Assembly (NCBI GenBank): GCA_900322135.1
Contig: ONYP01000080.1
Coordinates: forward strand, 1 to 33,728
DNA length: 33,728 nt
Reading direction: 5' to 3'
Origin: an uncultured Prevotellaceae bacterium
Lineage (GTDB): Bacteria; Bacteroidota; Bacteroidia; Bacteroidales; Muribaculaceae
In this document: positions 1 through 7,500 of the stretch, piece by piece
Numbering within the stretch: the stretch's first letter is position 1
How the letters are laid out: each line of letters opens with the position of its first letter
Made by a program: the position numbers and the translations under genes
The notes under the pieces: model-generated
The model's database searches: none
What the model was told of the DNA's origin: nothing
The model's input: the letters and a program-made list of their open reading frames with translations, nothing else

Positions 1-1116
1 GAGCAGCAGCACGCCCGTGGTGTTGCGGTCCAGTCGGCCCACAGGGTAGATGCGCTCTTCACAGGCACCCTTCACGAGGTCCATGACGGTCTTGCGGCCA
101 TTGGGGTCGTCGCTGGTGGTGACGCAGTCCTTGGGCTTGTTGAGCAGGATGTAGCACTTCTTCTCGGTGGTCACAACCTCGCCGTTGTACTTCACTACAT
201 CCTTGGGAGTGATCTTCATGCCCAGTTCGGTAACGACAGTGTCGTTGACCATAACAAGACCCTTCTGGATGTATTCGTCAGCCACACGGCGCGAGCAGAT
301 GCCTGCATTGGCCAGGAACTTGTTCAGGCGAACCTCCATGTTGGGATCGATTGCGGGCTCCTCGTAGATGATGCGTTGGGGCTTGGGTGTGAAGCGCATC
401 TGGGGCTTGGGACCCTGGCGCTTGGGACGCTGCTGGTAGCCGCCCGGACGCTGCTGATAGCCACCGGGGCGCTGCTGGTAGCCACCCTGGCGCTGCTGGT
501 AGCCGCCGGGACGCTGCTGGTAACCACCCTGGCGCTGCTGGTAACCACCCTGGCGCTGCTGGTAACCGCCCTGACGGGGCTGGTAACCACCCTGGCGCTG
601 CTGATAGCCACCCTGGCGCTGCTGGTAACCACCCTGACGGGGCTGATAACCGCCCTGGCGGGGCTGGTAACCACCCTGACGGGGCTGGTAGTCCTGACGG
701 GGCTGGTAGCCGCCCTGCTGTTCAGAATTCATGTTGTTGCCTTCGGCATTAGTGTCTTGCTCGCCGGCAGCCTGGGGCTGCTGGTAGCGCTGCTGATAAC
801 GGGGTTGATAACCGCCCTGACGCTGGTAACCTCCCTGGCGGGGCTGATAGCCGCCCTGGCGCTGCTGGTAGCCTCCCTGGCGCTGGTAACCGCCTTGGCG
901 GGGCTGATAACCTTGACGCTGGTAGCCACCTTGACGGGGCTGATAACCTTCTTGCTGCTGATAGCCCTCAGTGTGATTGGTCTCTTCTCCCTGGTTGGCA
1001 GGCTCATGGGAAGTGTACTCTACTTTTTCATAGCGGCCGTTTTCCAAATTCTCTTCGAGATTGGCATTACTTTCACCGATTCTTGGCCTTTTCGGTTTCT
1101 TCAAATTCTCGTCCAT
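1..1116 (-). CDS. rRNA pseudouridine synthase (RsuA/RluB family) with long low-complexity N-terminus, 3' partial
   Basis: The frame opens with an ATG whose first base is 1116, preceded in frame by TAA, and stays open to the window edge (372 codons seen). Residues 1 to about 255 are a low-complexity region rich in Gly, Tyr, Gln and Arg, built of roughly twenty units like GGYQQRQ and GGYQPRQ and interrupted by an acidic Ser/Asn linker. From about residue 260 an S4 RNA-binding domain begins (EVRLNKFLANAGICSRR). The synthase domain follows, with the motif GRLDRNTTGVLLL, whose Asp (about residue 363) is the expected catalytic residue. The family isomerises uridine in rRNA. Only the start of the catalytic domain is visible, so RluB cannot be told from RsuA/RluE/RluF types. 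The tail is an addition to the usual S4-synthase plan. Confidence 0.93.
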   Translation of the reverse strand, partial: MDENLKKPKRPRIGESNANLEENLENGRYEKVEYTSHEPANQGEETNHTEGYQQQEGYQPRQGGYQRQGYQPRQGGYQRQGGYQQRQGGYQPRQGGYQRQGGYQPRYQQRYQQPQAAGEQDTNAEGNNMNSEQQGGYQPRQDYQPRQGGYQPRQGGYQPRQGGYQQRQGGYQQRQGGYQPRQGGYQQRQGGYQQRQGGYQQRPGGYQQRQGGYQQRPGGYQQRPGGYQQRPKRQGPKPQMRFTPKPQRIIYEEPAIDPNMEVRLNKFLANAGICSRRVADEYIQKGLVMVNDTVVTELGMKITPKDVVKYNGEVVTTEKKCYILLNKPKDCVTTSDDPNGRKTVMDLVKGACEERIYPVGRLDRNTTGVLLL

Positions 1117-1241
1117 TGTAATCTGATAGTTTGCTGGTTAGAGTTTGATCGTAAATTTTATAATAACAAAATAAATAATATAGTGGCCTCGCGGCCGGTA
1201 ACAATCATAATGGGTTTGACAGTACTTTTGTCTTCTTTTGA

Positions 1242-1319
1242 TGGTGGGCAGTGAGGGATTCGAACCCCCGACCCTCTGCTTGTAAGGCAGATGCTCTGAA
1301 CCAACTGCGCTAACTGCCC
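1242..1319 (-). tRNA. tRNA-Val (anticodon UAC)
   Basis: The minus strand folds as a cloverleaf. The acceptor stem pairs GGGCAGT (5' end at 1319) with ACTGCCC (1246-1252). The anticodon stem is TCTGC/GCAGA with loop CTTACAA, giving anticodon TAC at 1282-1284. The T arm contains GGTTCGAATCC. A discriminator A at 1245 and an encoded CCA (1242-1244) follow. A good promoter lies just upstream on the minus strand. Confidence 0.95.
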
Positions 1320-1343
1320 CGGTTTGTTCGCCTAATTGCTCTG

Positions 1344-1375
1344 CAAAATTACGCTAAACTTTCTGATTGCCCAAA
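1344..1375 (-). promoter_or_regulatory. Bacteroidetes-type promoter of tRNA-Val
   Basis: On the minus strand TTTG (1372-1375), a 20-bp spacer and TAATTTTG (1344-1351) match the TTTG-N19/20-TAnnTTTG primary sigma consensus of Bacteroidetes. The -7 box ends about 24 bp before the tRNA 5' end. Confidence 0.75.
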
Positions 1376-1399
1376 CTTTTAAGGAAATTTTACTATAAA

Positions 1400-1433
1400 C
1401 AAGCCCGAGTAACCTGTCGGTGCCCCGGGCTTG
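1400..1433 (-). terminator. hairpin downstream of mdh, possible terminator
   Basis: An 8-bp perfect stem CAAGCCCG/CGGGCTTG (1400-1407 with 1426-1433) encloses an 18-nt loop. On the minus strand it lies about 55 bp past the mdh stop and is followed by a short T-rich stretch (GTTTATAGT). No clean U-run is present, so this is only a likely terminator. Confidence 0.4.
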
Positions 1434-1453
1434 TCATGTCGTCGTTAGAACAA

Positions 1454-1486
1454 AACTTCTAACTTCTAACTCCTAACTTCTAACTG
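1454..1486. repeat. tandem AACTNNT heptamers at the mdh 3' end
   Basis: Four tandem heptamers (AACTTCT, AACTTCT, AACTCCT, AACTTCT) plus a partial fifth unit directly follow the mdh stop codon on the minus strand. Read in the gene's direction each unit supplies TAG, and the 7-nt period moves that stop through all three frames. A sister array sits at the bcp end. Confidence 0.85.
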
Positions 1487-1488
1487 AA

Positions 1489-2478
1489 TTAAAGGTTGGG
1501 GTTGATTTTGCTCCACTCGCTGATGGGAGGCACGATGCCCAGGTCTACCAACTCGTCGCGCATCTTGCACAGGTGCTCATAACTGGCGTCGAGTCTTGCG
1601 TTCTCGCTGGGAATTCCCTGAGGCACCTTGTAGGATGCGCCGTTCTCGTCGAGCGTGGTGTCCATAGCCATCATGATGTGGTTGTACTTGTCGTTGTTCA
1701 CATAGGTGCCAACGGGGTAGTTGAACTTCTCACCGCCCATGGCAGCGCGGATCATCTCTACCGACAGGTAAGCAGGGCTCTGGAACGAACTGCGGCCGCG
1801 CAGTTTGATGATCTGAGCACCGCCCTTGGTGACATCGGTCTTCATCTGCTCCCACTCCTCGCGGGGGAATTCGTCGGTACCCATGATGTCGATCAACTTG
1901 CGTCCTGCAATCTCGACATGGCTGCCGAACACTGCCATCTGCTCACCGTGGCCGCCGTAGGTAGCACAACCGGTGATCTCGCTACGCTTCACATTGAACT
2001 TCTTGGCCAGTGCGCTCTGCAGACGCGTGGTGTCGAGGGCGGCAAGGGTGGTCACCTGGCTGGGCTTCAGGCCGCTGTACAACAGGGTTACCAGACCCGT
2101 CAGGTCGGCAGGGTTGAAGATGATGACCACATGCTTTACATCGGGGCAGTACCTCTTGATGTCCATACCCAGTTCCTCGGCAATCTTGCAGTTGCCTGCC
2201 AGCAGGTCCTCGCGGGTCATACCCTCCTTGCGGGGAGCGCCACCGCTCGAAATGATGTATTTAGCATCCTTGAAGGCTTCTTTGACATCGGTGGTAGCGA
2301 CGATATTCACATCGCCGAAACCGCTCTGGCGCATTTCCTCGGCCACGCCCTCGGGCGAGAATACATCATAGAGGCAGATGTTTGTTGTCAAGCCCATCAT
2401 CAGGGCGGTCTGTACCATGTTTGAGCCGATCATGCCGGCAGCGCCGACGATGACCAATTTGTCATTTGTTAATGCCAT
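1489..2478 (-). CDS. mdh: malate dehydrogenase
   Basis: This 329-residue protein should interconvert malate and oxaloacetate with NAD in the cytosol. In Bacteroidales this serves the reductive branch of fumarate and succinate production. Visible motifs are the Rossmann loop GAAGMIGS (12-19), the substrate loop APRKEGMTRED with Arg83 and Arg89 (81-91), FNPADL (121-126), LDTTRLQ with Asp149 and Arg152, and the catalytic His177 in YGGHGEQM. Length is usual for this LDH/MDH-type subfamily. It has its own promoter 53 bp upstream, stands alone between tRNA-Val and the divergent recR, and ends directly in the heptamer repeat array. A lactate dehydrogenase is less likely given the substrate-loop Arg in RKEG. 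Confidence 0.95.
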   Translation of the reverse strand: MALTNDKLVIVGAAGMIGSNMVQTALMMGLTTNICLYDVFSPEGVAEEMRQSGFGDVNIVATTDVKEAFKDAKYIISSGGAPRKEGMTREDLLAGNCKIAEELGMDIKRYCPDVKHVVIIFNPADLTGLVTLLYSGLKPSQVTTLAALDTTRLQSALAKKFNVKRSEITGCATYGGHGEQMAVFGSHVEIAGRKLIDIMGTDEFPREEWEQMKTDVTKGGAQIIKLRGRSSFQSPAYLSVEMIRAAMGGEKFNYPVGTYVNNDKYNHIMMAMDTTLDENGASYKVPQGIPSENARLDASYEHLCKMRDELVDLGIVPPISEWSKINPNL

Positions 2479-2530
2479 AATGTTATGTTTTTTAATCTTT
2501 TAATGTTGATTCTTCGAAATTTTACCAGTG

Positions 2531-2561
2531 CAAAGGTAGTCTTTTTTAAGCACTGCTACAA
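2531..2561 (-). promoter_or_regulatory. promoter of mdh
   Basis: On the minus strand TTG (2559-2561), 20 bp, then TACCTTTG (2531-2538). The box ends 53 bp before the mdh ATG, leaving an AT-rich leader of about 45 nt. Confidence 0.7.
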
Positions 2562-2623
2562 GCAAAATGCAACTTATAATGATTAAATATTGTGAAATTA
2601 GCCCCGAACCGTGGCAAAATGAC

Positions 2624-2631
2624 TATCTTTG
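2624..2631 (+). promoter_or_regulatory. -7 element of the recR promoter
   Basis: TATCTTTG matches TAnnTTTG. No clear -33 TTTG is seen at the usual distance. The box lies inside the longer open frame that begins at 2592, which argues that recR starts at 2655, 23 bp downstream of the box. Confidence 0.6.
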
Positions 2632-2654
2632 CTCTCTCATTCAGTAGTGTATTT

Positions 2655-3284
2655 ATGGAACAGGAATTTGCTTCACGGTTGCTGGAAACGGCGGTCAGCG
2701 AGTTCGCCAAACTGCCGGGCATAGGCCGCAAGACCGCCCTGCGCCTGGTGCTGCATCTGCTCAAGCAGGACGAGCAGGAGGCCGTCAACTTTGGCGAGGC
2801 CATCATCAGGCTGCGGCGCGAGATCCGTTACTGCAAGGTGTGCCACAACATCAGCGAGACCGAGGTGTGCCCCATCTGCGGCAACCCCTCGCGTGATGCC
2901 TCGACCATCTGCGTCGTCGAGAATGTCAAGGATGTGATGAGCATCGAGAACACCCATCAGCATAACGGCCTGTACCATGTGCTGGGTGGACTCATCTCGC
3001 CCATGGACGGCATCGGCCCGGCCGATATCGAGGTCGACAGCCTCGAGCAGCGCGTCAAGGCCGGCTGCATCAAGGAGGTCATCCTCGCCCTGAGCGCCAC
3101 AATGGAGGGCGACACCACCAACTTCTACATCTTCCGCCGCCTGGCTCCTTATCCCGATGTGAAAATCACCATTTTGGCACGCGGCGTGAGCGTGGGCAAC
3201 GAGATCGAGTACACCGACGAGTTGACCCTGGGCCGCAGCATCATGAACCGCACCCTCTTCAGCGACACCTTCCACAAGGAGTAA
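2655..3284 (+). CDS. recR: recombination protein RecR
   Basis: RecR is a 209-residue DNA-binding protein that works with RecO (and RecF) to load RecA at single-stranded gaps. The protein shows the N-terminal helix-hairpin-helix ([12 protein letters not shown], 20-31), a four-Cys zinc finger (C60, C63, C72, C75) and a Toprim domain beginning at ICVVEN and containing [12 protein letters not shown]. The frame is open upstream to 2592. I chose the ATG at 2655 because it gives the family length of about 200 residues and because the -7 element at 2624 would otherwise be coding. A small Arg-rich ORF follows 99 bp downstream and may share the transcript. Confidence 0.95.
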   Translation: MEQEFASRLLETAVSEFAKLPGIGRKTALRLVLHLLKQDEQEAVNFGEAIIRLRREIRYCKVCHNISETEVCPICGNPSRDASTICVVENVKDVMSIENTHQHNGLYHVLGGLISPMDGIGPADIEVDSLEQRVKAGCIKEVILALSATMEGDTTNFYIFRRLAPYPDVKITILARGVSVGNEIEYTDELTLGRSIMNRTLFSDTFHKE

Positions 3285-3383
3285 TTAACGAAAACAACAA
3301 ATACAATAATGACAAGTATAAATTACTGATATTCAATTGTATTTATTGTGCTTATTGTCTTCTTTTTATCAGATTGTTTTTAA

Positions 3384-3518
3384 ATGGCAGACAACGATTT
3401 TGCATACCGTCAGGAGGACGCCGAGAAGCGCCGTCGCCGCCGTGAGGCCGAGCGTCAGCGCCGCCTGCGCCACGCCCGTGAAGAATACATCAAAAAGAAA
3501 AACTCATCTCAGGAATAA
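3384..3518 (+). CDS. 44-residue Arg-rich protein of unknown function
   Basis: ATG at 3384 opens a 44-codon frame ending in TAA at 3516-3518. The product begins MADNDFAYRQED and continues as one long charged helix (EKRRRRREAERQRRLRHARE), ending in Lys/Ser/Gln. It has no Cys, no signal peptide and no membrane segment. Codon use resembles recR, 99 bp upstream, and the two could form an operon. The very basic helix suggests RNA or ribosome contact, but that is inference. The longer reading frame at 3337-3534 overlaps it in another phase and has poor composition. I do not recognise a family. Confidence 0.5.
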   Translation: MADNDFAYRQEDAEKRRRRREAERQRRLRHAREEYIKKKNSSQE

Positions 3519-3543
3519 TCCCCACTCCCTATGATTTTGCCGT

Positions 3544-3566
3544 AACCCTCTTTAACCTTTAACCTG
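3544..3566. repeat. degenerate AACC heptamer pair at the miaA 3' end
   Basis: AACCTTT followed by AACCTG (3554-3566), preceded by AACCCTCTTT, overlap the miaA stop codon. This is a weaker relative of the arrays at the mdh and bcp ends and could be chance. Confidence 0.35.
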
Positions 3567-4511
3567 CGAGCGCAGCGAGCACATCATCGTGTCGGCAAGG
3601 GCGAGGACGCGTGCGGTGAACTCGTCGGGCGAGAGTGTGCTCGAGAGCCAGTGGATGGGGGTGCCGCGCTTCTCCATGCCGCGGAACCAGGTCATCTGGC
3701 GCTTGGCGAACTGGTGGATGGCGATTTCCAGCTGACGGAACATCTCCTCCTCACTTAATTGGCCGATGACATATTGCGTGACGAATTTGTACTCCAGGCC
3801 GTAGTAAATCAGGTCCTCGGGGTCGATGCCCTCGTCGTCGATGAGGCGGCGCACCTCATCGACCATTCCTTCGTCAAGGCGGGCCCGCAGGCGGCGGCTG
3901 ATGCGTTCGCGTCGCGTGTCGCGGTCCACCTCCACGCCGATGACCAGCGCGTTTTCCATGGGGTGGGGCTCGGTGAGGGCTTTCAGTTCGGGATGCAGTT
4001 CATAATAGCGGCAGATTTCGATGGCGCGTGTGGCGCGTGCCACGGTGTCAATGTCACTGTTGTTGCGCAGGGTCTTCATCGTCTTCAGCAGGGCCGTCAA
4101 TTCCTCCAATGACTTGCCCGCCAACTCGGCGCGCAGTTCCTCGTTGCGGGGCACGGGCGGCAGCTTGATGCCCTTGACGACGGTCTCGACATACATCCCC
4201 GTGCCGCCGCACATGATGACGGGCTTGCCGCGACGGCGGATGTCGTCATAGACGCGCTCGAAGTCCTCAAGAAACTCATACAGGCTGTAGCGGTAACCGG
4301 CAGGGCGGATGTCGATGAGGTGATAGGGCACGCCGTCATACTCGGCCAGGTCCTTGCCCGTGCCGATGTCCATGCCGCGGTAGATCTGCCGCGAGTCGGC
4401 GCTGATGATCTCACCGCCGATAGCCTTGGCCAGATGCACCGCCCGCGCCGTCTTGCCCGTCGCCGTCGGCCCCGTCACCACAAAAAACACATCCTTATAA
4501 TCCATCCTCAA
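3552..4511 (-). CDS. miaA: tRNA dimethylallyltransferase
   Basis: MiaA transfers a dimethylallyl group from DMAPP to A37 of tRNAs that read UNN codons. The 319-residue protein carries the P-loop GPTATGKT (14-21), the signature DSRQIYRGMDIGTGK, GGTGMYVETVVKG, and the C-terminal QFAKRQMTWFRGM, which contacts tRNA. Start is the ATG at 4511; a second ATG at 4505 is equally usable. It lies 107 bp downstream of the dipeptidyl peptidase gene on the same strand, separated by a long inverted repeat, and converges on the Arg-rich small gene with 33 bp between stops. Confidence 0.95.
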   Translation of the reverse strand: MRMDYKDVFFVVTGPTATGKTARAVHLAKAIGGEIISADSRQIYRGMDIGTGKDLAEYDGVPYHLIDIRPAGYRYSLYEFLEDFERVYDDIRRRGKPVIMCGGTGMYVETVVKGIKLPPVPRNEELRAELAGKSLEELTALLKTMKTLRNNSDIDTVARATRAIEICRYYELHPELKALTEPHPMENALVIGVEVDRDTRRERISRRLRARLDEGMVDEVRRLIDDEGIDPEDLIYYGLEYKFVTQYVIGQLSEEEMFRQLEIAIHQFAKRQMTWFRGMEKRGTPIHWLSSTLSPDEFTARVLALADTMMCSLRSQVKG

Positions 4512-4545
4512 CTACTTTTTAATACGAATTCCATTTACTGTTTTT

Positions 4546-4610
4546 GAAGATAAGAAAGACAAACAAGACAATTTTAATATAAGATAGATGATTTTGTCTT
4601 TCTTGTCTTC
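4546..4610. repeat. 18-bp inverted repeat between dpp and miaA
   Basis: The left arm (4546-4563) begins GAAGATAAGAAAGAC. The right arm (4593-4610) is its reverse complement except for one position, and the loop is 29 nt. Neither strand has a proper U-run after the stem, so it may be an RNA-processing or mRNA-stabilising hairpin rather than an intrinsic terminator. Confidence 0.7.
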
Positions 4611-4618
4611 ATTTCCTG

Positions 4619-6781
4619 TCAATTCTTCAGGTACTGGTCGTAGAACTCAAGCGCGCGCTTGTATACCACATAGCGGGCCGAGCAGTCACGGATGCTGTGG
4701 TTCATGTTGGGGAACACCATCATGTCGCATGTGCGGTTCATGTCCACCAGTTTGGAAACATACTGCATCGAGTTCACGATGTGCACATTGTCGTCGGCAC
4801 TGCCGAACATGATGAGCACCCTGCCGTTGAGGTTCTCGGCGCGGTTCAGCGGGAAGTTGCTGTAGCCCTCGGGATTCTCATCCGGGGTGCGCATGTAACG
4901 CTCGGTGTAGATGCTGTCATAGAAGCGCCATGTCGTCACCGGGGCGATGCTCACGCCGCAGGCATAGTTGCTGCCCGGCTCGCTCATCGCCATCAGCGTC
5001 TGGAAGCCGCCGTAACTCCATCCCATGATGCCGATGTGGTCGGCATCCACCCACGGCTGCTGGGCCATGTAATTGGCTGCGGCAACGGCATCCTCGGTCT
5101 CATATTTGCCCAGGTTCAGGTGGGTCACCGACTCAAACTCCTTGCCACGGAAGCCCGTGCCGCGGCTGTCCACCTCGCACACGATATAGCCCTGGGTCGC
5201 GAAATACTGCTCCCAACCCATGCGCCACTTGTTGAGCACCTCCTGCGAGCCGGGGCCGTTGTAGTGCTCCATGATGACGGGATACTTTTTGTTCGGGTCA
5301 AAGTCCACGGGCTTGATCATGTAGCCGTTCAGGGTGTAACCGTCATGCTCCATCGTGAAGAACTCCTTCTTGGGCACATCGACGGCCGTGTAGCGGCGGG
5401 CATATTCCTCGTTTAACTGCAGGTCACGCACGCGGCGTCCCTTGTTGTCGTAGATGCGGTACTGGTTGGGCGTCTGAGCGTCGCTGTAGCACCCCACATA
5501 ATAGGTGAAATCGCCGTTGAAGATGGCCGATGCGGTGCCCTGACCGTCGGCGGTCGACGGGGCCAGGCGCGTCACCTTGCCCTTGGCGTCGACACACTCC
5601 ACCACGCGGTTCAGCGGGCCGCACGACGACTGGTAGTAGAAACGCTTGGTGCCCTTGTCGTAGCCGTAGAACTGCGAGATGATGCGGTTGTTGTCCTTGG
5701 TCAACTGGCGCATCAGGTTGCCGTCCAGGTCATACTGGTACAACTGCATGTAGCCCGAGCGCTCGCTGGGGATGACAAAGAACTTGTCCTCATACTGTAC
5801 CTGCTGCGAGGTCTCGGCGTCGACCCAGGTGTCGGATGTCTCGTGATAGACCTGCTTAGCGTCACCGGTCATGGGGTTGACAGCATAGATGCGCAGGTCG
5901 TTCTGGTGGCGGTTCAGGCGCTGCACCATCAGGCGCTGCGGGTCGGGGCTGAAGGTGATGTGGCACACATAGTCCTCCTCGTCGAGGGGCACATTGAGTT
6001 TCTTGAATGTACCGTCGACCACATCATAGCAGTGCACGCTCACGATGGAGTTCTTCTCGCCGGCAACGGGGTACTTGAAGTCGTAGCGGCCGGGATAGAG
6101 TGCGTACTCGTCCTTGGGGTTGCAGGTGCCCTGGTAGATGACCATCGACGCCATCTTCACCTGGCTCTCGTCCCAGCGCAGGAACGCCAGCGAGCGGCTG
6201 TCGCTCGACCAGTTGAGCGTGTTGAGCATGCCCAGTTCCTCCTGGTAGACCCAGTCGGGCACGCCGTAGATGATGTTGTTCTTCTTGCCGTCGCGGGTCA
6301 CCTGGCCGTCAACCAGGTTGCGCACAAACACATTGTTGTCCTTGACATAGGCCACGCGTTTGCCGTCGGGCGACAGGGTGGCGATTTCCTCGCCGCCGCC
6401 CTCGTTCAGGGCCTTCATCGTCTTGTTCTTCAGGTCATACACATAGTAGTCGGCACTGAAGCTGTAGCGGTAGATCTCCTGGCTGTTGTTCCACAGCAGC
6501 ACATAGGCGCCGTCGGCTGTCACCTCAAAGTCGTCCCAACCCGTCACCGCCTCGTCGCGGGTGTCGACCAGCACGCTCTCGTCGCCCTTGGCGTAACTGA
6601 TGCGCATGATGGCGTTGCCGTCGTCGCTCATGCGGTAAAAGTAGCGGCCATCGCTCTTTGATGGCTGCATGGCGCCGATGCCGCGGGGTGAATTGCCGCG
6701 CAGCACGCATTCTTCAAGTGTCAATGCACTGGCGCCCATCGCCAGCACCAGCATGGCCAGTGTCAATAATATCTTCTTCAT
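4619..6781 (-). CDS. dipeptidyl-peptidase IV, S9 family, secreted
   Basis: A 720-residue serine peptidase expected in the periplasm, releasing Xaa-Pro or similar dipeptides from peptide N-termini. Residues 1-19 form a signal peptide (MKKILLTLAMLVLAMGASA). The middle is a beta-propeller (DPP IV N-terminal region) with repeated WD-like strands. The C-terminal third is the prolyl oligopeptidase alpha/beta hydrolase: GWSYGG with catalytic Ser589, GSADDNVH with Asp663 or 664, and NMNHSIRD with His695. All triad residues are present and the length is usual. No promoter is seen in the 70-bp gap behind bcp, so co-transcription with bcp is likely. Whether it is DPP IV or a related dipeptidyl peptidase such as DPP5 or DPP7 cannot be fixed from motifs alone; the sequence favours DPP IV. 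Confidence 0.93.
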   Translation of the reverse strand: MKKILLTLAMLVLAMGASALTLEECVLRGNSPRGIGAMQPSKSDGRYFYRMSDDGNAIMRISYAKGDESVLVDTRDEAVTGWDDFEVTADGAYVLLWNNSQEIYRYSFSADYYVYDLKNKTMKALNEGGGEEIATLSPDGKRVAYVKDNNVFVRNLVDGQVTRDGKKNNIIYGVPDWVYQEELGMLNTLNWSSDSRSLAFLRWDESQVKMASMVIYQGTCNPKDEYALYPGRYDFKYPVAGEKNSIVSVHCYDVVDGTFKKLNVPLDEEDYVCHITFSPDPQRLMVQRLNRHQNDLRIYAVNPMTGDAKQVYHETSDTWVDAETSQQVQYEDKFFVIPSERSGYMQLYQYDLDGNLMRQLTKDNNRIISQFYGYDKGTKRFYYQSSCGPLNRVVECVDAKGKVTRLAPSTADGQGTASAIFNGDFTYYVGCYSDAQTPNQYRIYDNKGRRVRDLQLNEEYARRYTAVDVPKKEFFTMEHDGYTLNGYMIKPVDFDPNKKYPVIMEHYNGPGSQEVLNKWRMGWEQYFATQGYIVCEVDSRGTGFRGKEFESVTHLNLGKYETEDAVAAANYMAQQPWVDADHIGIMGWSYGGFQTLMAMSEPGSNYACGVSIAPVTTWRFYDSIYTERYMRTPDENPEGYSNFPLNRAENLNGRVLIMFGSADDNVHIVNSMQYVSKLVDMNRTCDMMVFPNMNHSIRDCSARYVVYKRALEFYDQYLKN

Positions 6782-6825
6782 TGTATATCTCGTTTATTTA
6801 TATCTCTTATCAGTTATCAAAAGCC

Positions 6826-6865
6826 AACTCTTAACTATTAACTGTTAACTGTTAACTCTTAACTG
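6826..6865. repeat. tandem AACTNTT heptamers spanning the bcp 3' end
   Basis: Five exact-period heptamers (AACTCTT, AACTATT, AACTGTT, AACTGTT, AACTCTT) plus AACTG run from 6826 to 6865 and include the bcp stop codon (6852-6854). Read in the gene's direction each unit holds TAA, so stops recur in all three frames. It is the same family as the array at the mdh end. Confidence 0.85.
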
Positions 6866-7307
6866 CCTCCAGAATCTGGTTGGCGCTGTCCTTGGTGTTC
6901 ACTTTCTCGATGATGTGCTTCACCACGCCCTGCTCGTCGATGATGAAGGTCGTGCGCACCGTGCCCATGTAGGTGCGGCCCGCCATCTTCTTCTCGCGCC
7001 ACACCCCGAAGGCCTGGTTCAGCGTCGTGTCCTCATCGGCGATGAGCGGGAAGGGCAGGCTGTACTTGTCGGCAAACTTCTGGTGGCTCTTGGCGCTGTC
7101 CTTGCTCACGCCCAGCAGGGCATAGCCCGCGCGCTTGAGCGCACCGTAGCCTGTCGCTAGGCTGCAGGCCTCGGCGGTGCAGCCCGGCGTGTTGTCCTTA
7201 GGGTAGAAGTAGATAATCAGTTTCTTGCCTGCAAAGTCGCTGGCTTTCACCTCGTTGCCGTCCTGGTCCAATCCCAGGTATTCAGGAATCTTGTCTCCAA
7301 TTTTCAT
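6852..7307 (-). CDS. bcp: thioredoxin-dependent thiol peroxidase (Bcp/PrxQ type)
   Basis: A 151-residue atypical 2-Cys peroxiredoxin that reduces H2O2 and organic hydroperoxides and is itself reduced by thioredoxin. The active site PKDNTPGCTAEAC gives peroxidatic Cys43 and resolving Cys48, the five-residue spacing typical of PrxQ. The AhpC/TSA fold covers the whole protein and the length is standard. The last codons (AVKS) are written in the heptamer repeat, so the C-terminus may vary with repeat number. The dipeptidyl peptidase gene follows 70 bp downstream. Confidence 0.95.
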   Translation of the reverse strand: MKIGDKIPEYLGLDQDGNEVKASDFAGKKLIIYFYPKDNTPGCTAEACSLATGYGALKRAGYALLGVSKDSAKSHQKFADKYSLPFPLIADEDTTLNQAFGVWREKKMAGRTYMGTVRTTFIIDEQGVVKHIIEKVNTKDSANQILEAVKS

Positions 7308-7338
7308 AATCAGGTTCAGTTTTAAAGTATATGATTTA

Positions 7339-7346
7339 CAAAGTTA
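7339..7346 (-). promoter_or_regulatory. -7 element of the bcp promoter
   Basis: TAACTTTG on the minus strand, 31 bp before the bcp ATG. The -33 side is poor (no TTTG at 19-21 bp). Confidence 0.5.
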
Positions 7347-7440
7347 CAACAATTTCCTCAATATGCGGGTGACGCAGGATGTTTTTTGGTGCACTGTGCG
7401 TTAAATTTTGCGAAATAATATCCGTAATTGGGCCGTGGGG

Positions 7441-7471
7441 TTGTACATATTAAAAAAATAGAGTAATTTTG
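7441..7471 (+). promoter_or_regulatory. promoter of the bamD-rpoZ operon
   Basis: TTG (7441-7443), 20 bp, TAATTTTG (7464-7471), followed at once by CAGGCTAA. Transcription should start near 7476-7479. A start codon at 7480 would be almost leaderless, so this promoter favours translation from 7501. Confidence 0.75.
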
Positions 7472-7500
7472 CAGGCTAAATGCGCAAAAACGATTTTTCA

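Noticed and set aside
430-960. Regular short repeats resembling a CRISPR array
   Set aside because: Units are contiguous, coding and without unique spacers; they encode the low-complexity tail of the pseudouridine synthase.
376-1254. Plus-strand frame rich in Leu, Ala, Val and Thr that looks like a membrane protein
   Set aside because: It is the reverse strand of the GGYQxRQ repeats; the hydrophobic look is an artefact of the repeat.
2592-2654. Longer start for recR
   Set aside because: The segment carries the -7 box TATCTTTG and would add 21 residues not found in RecR.
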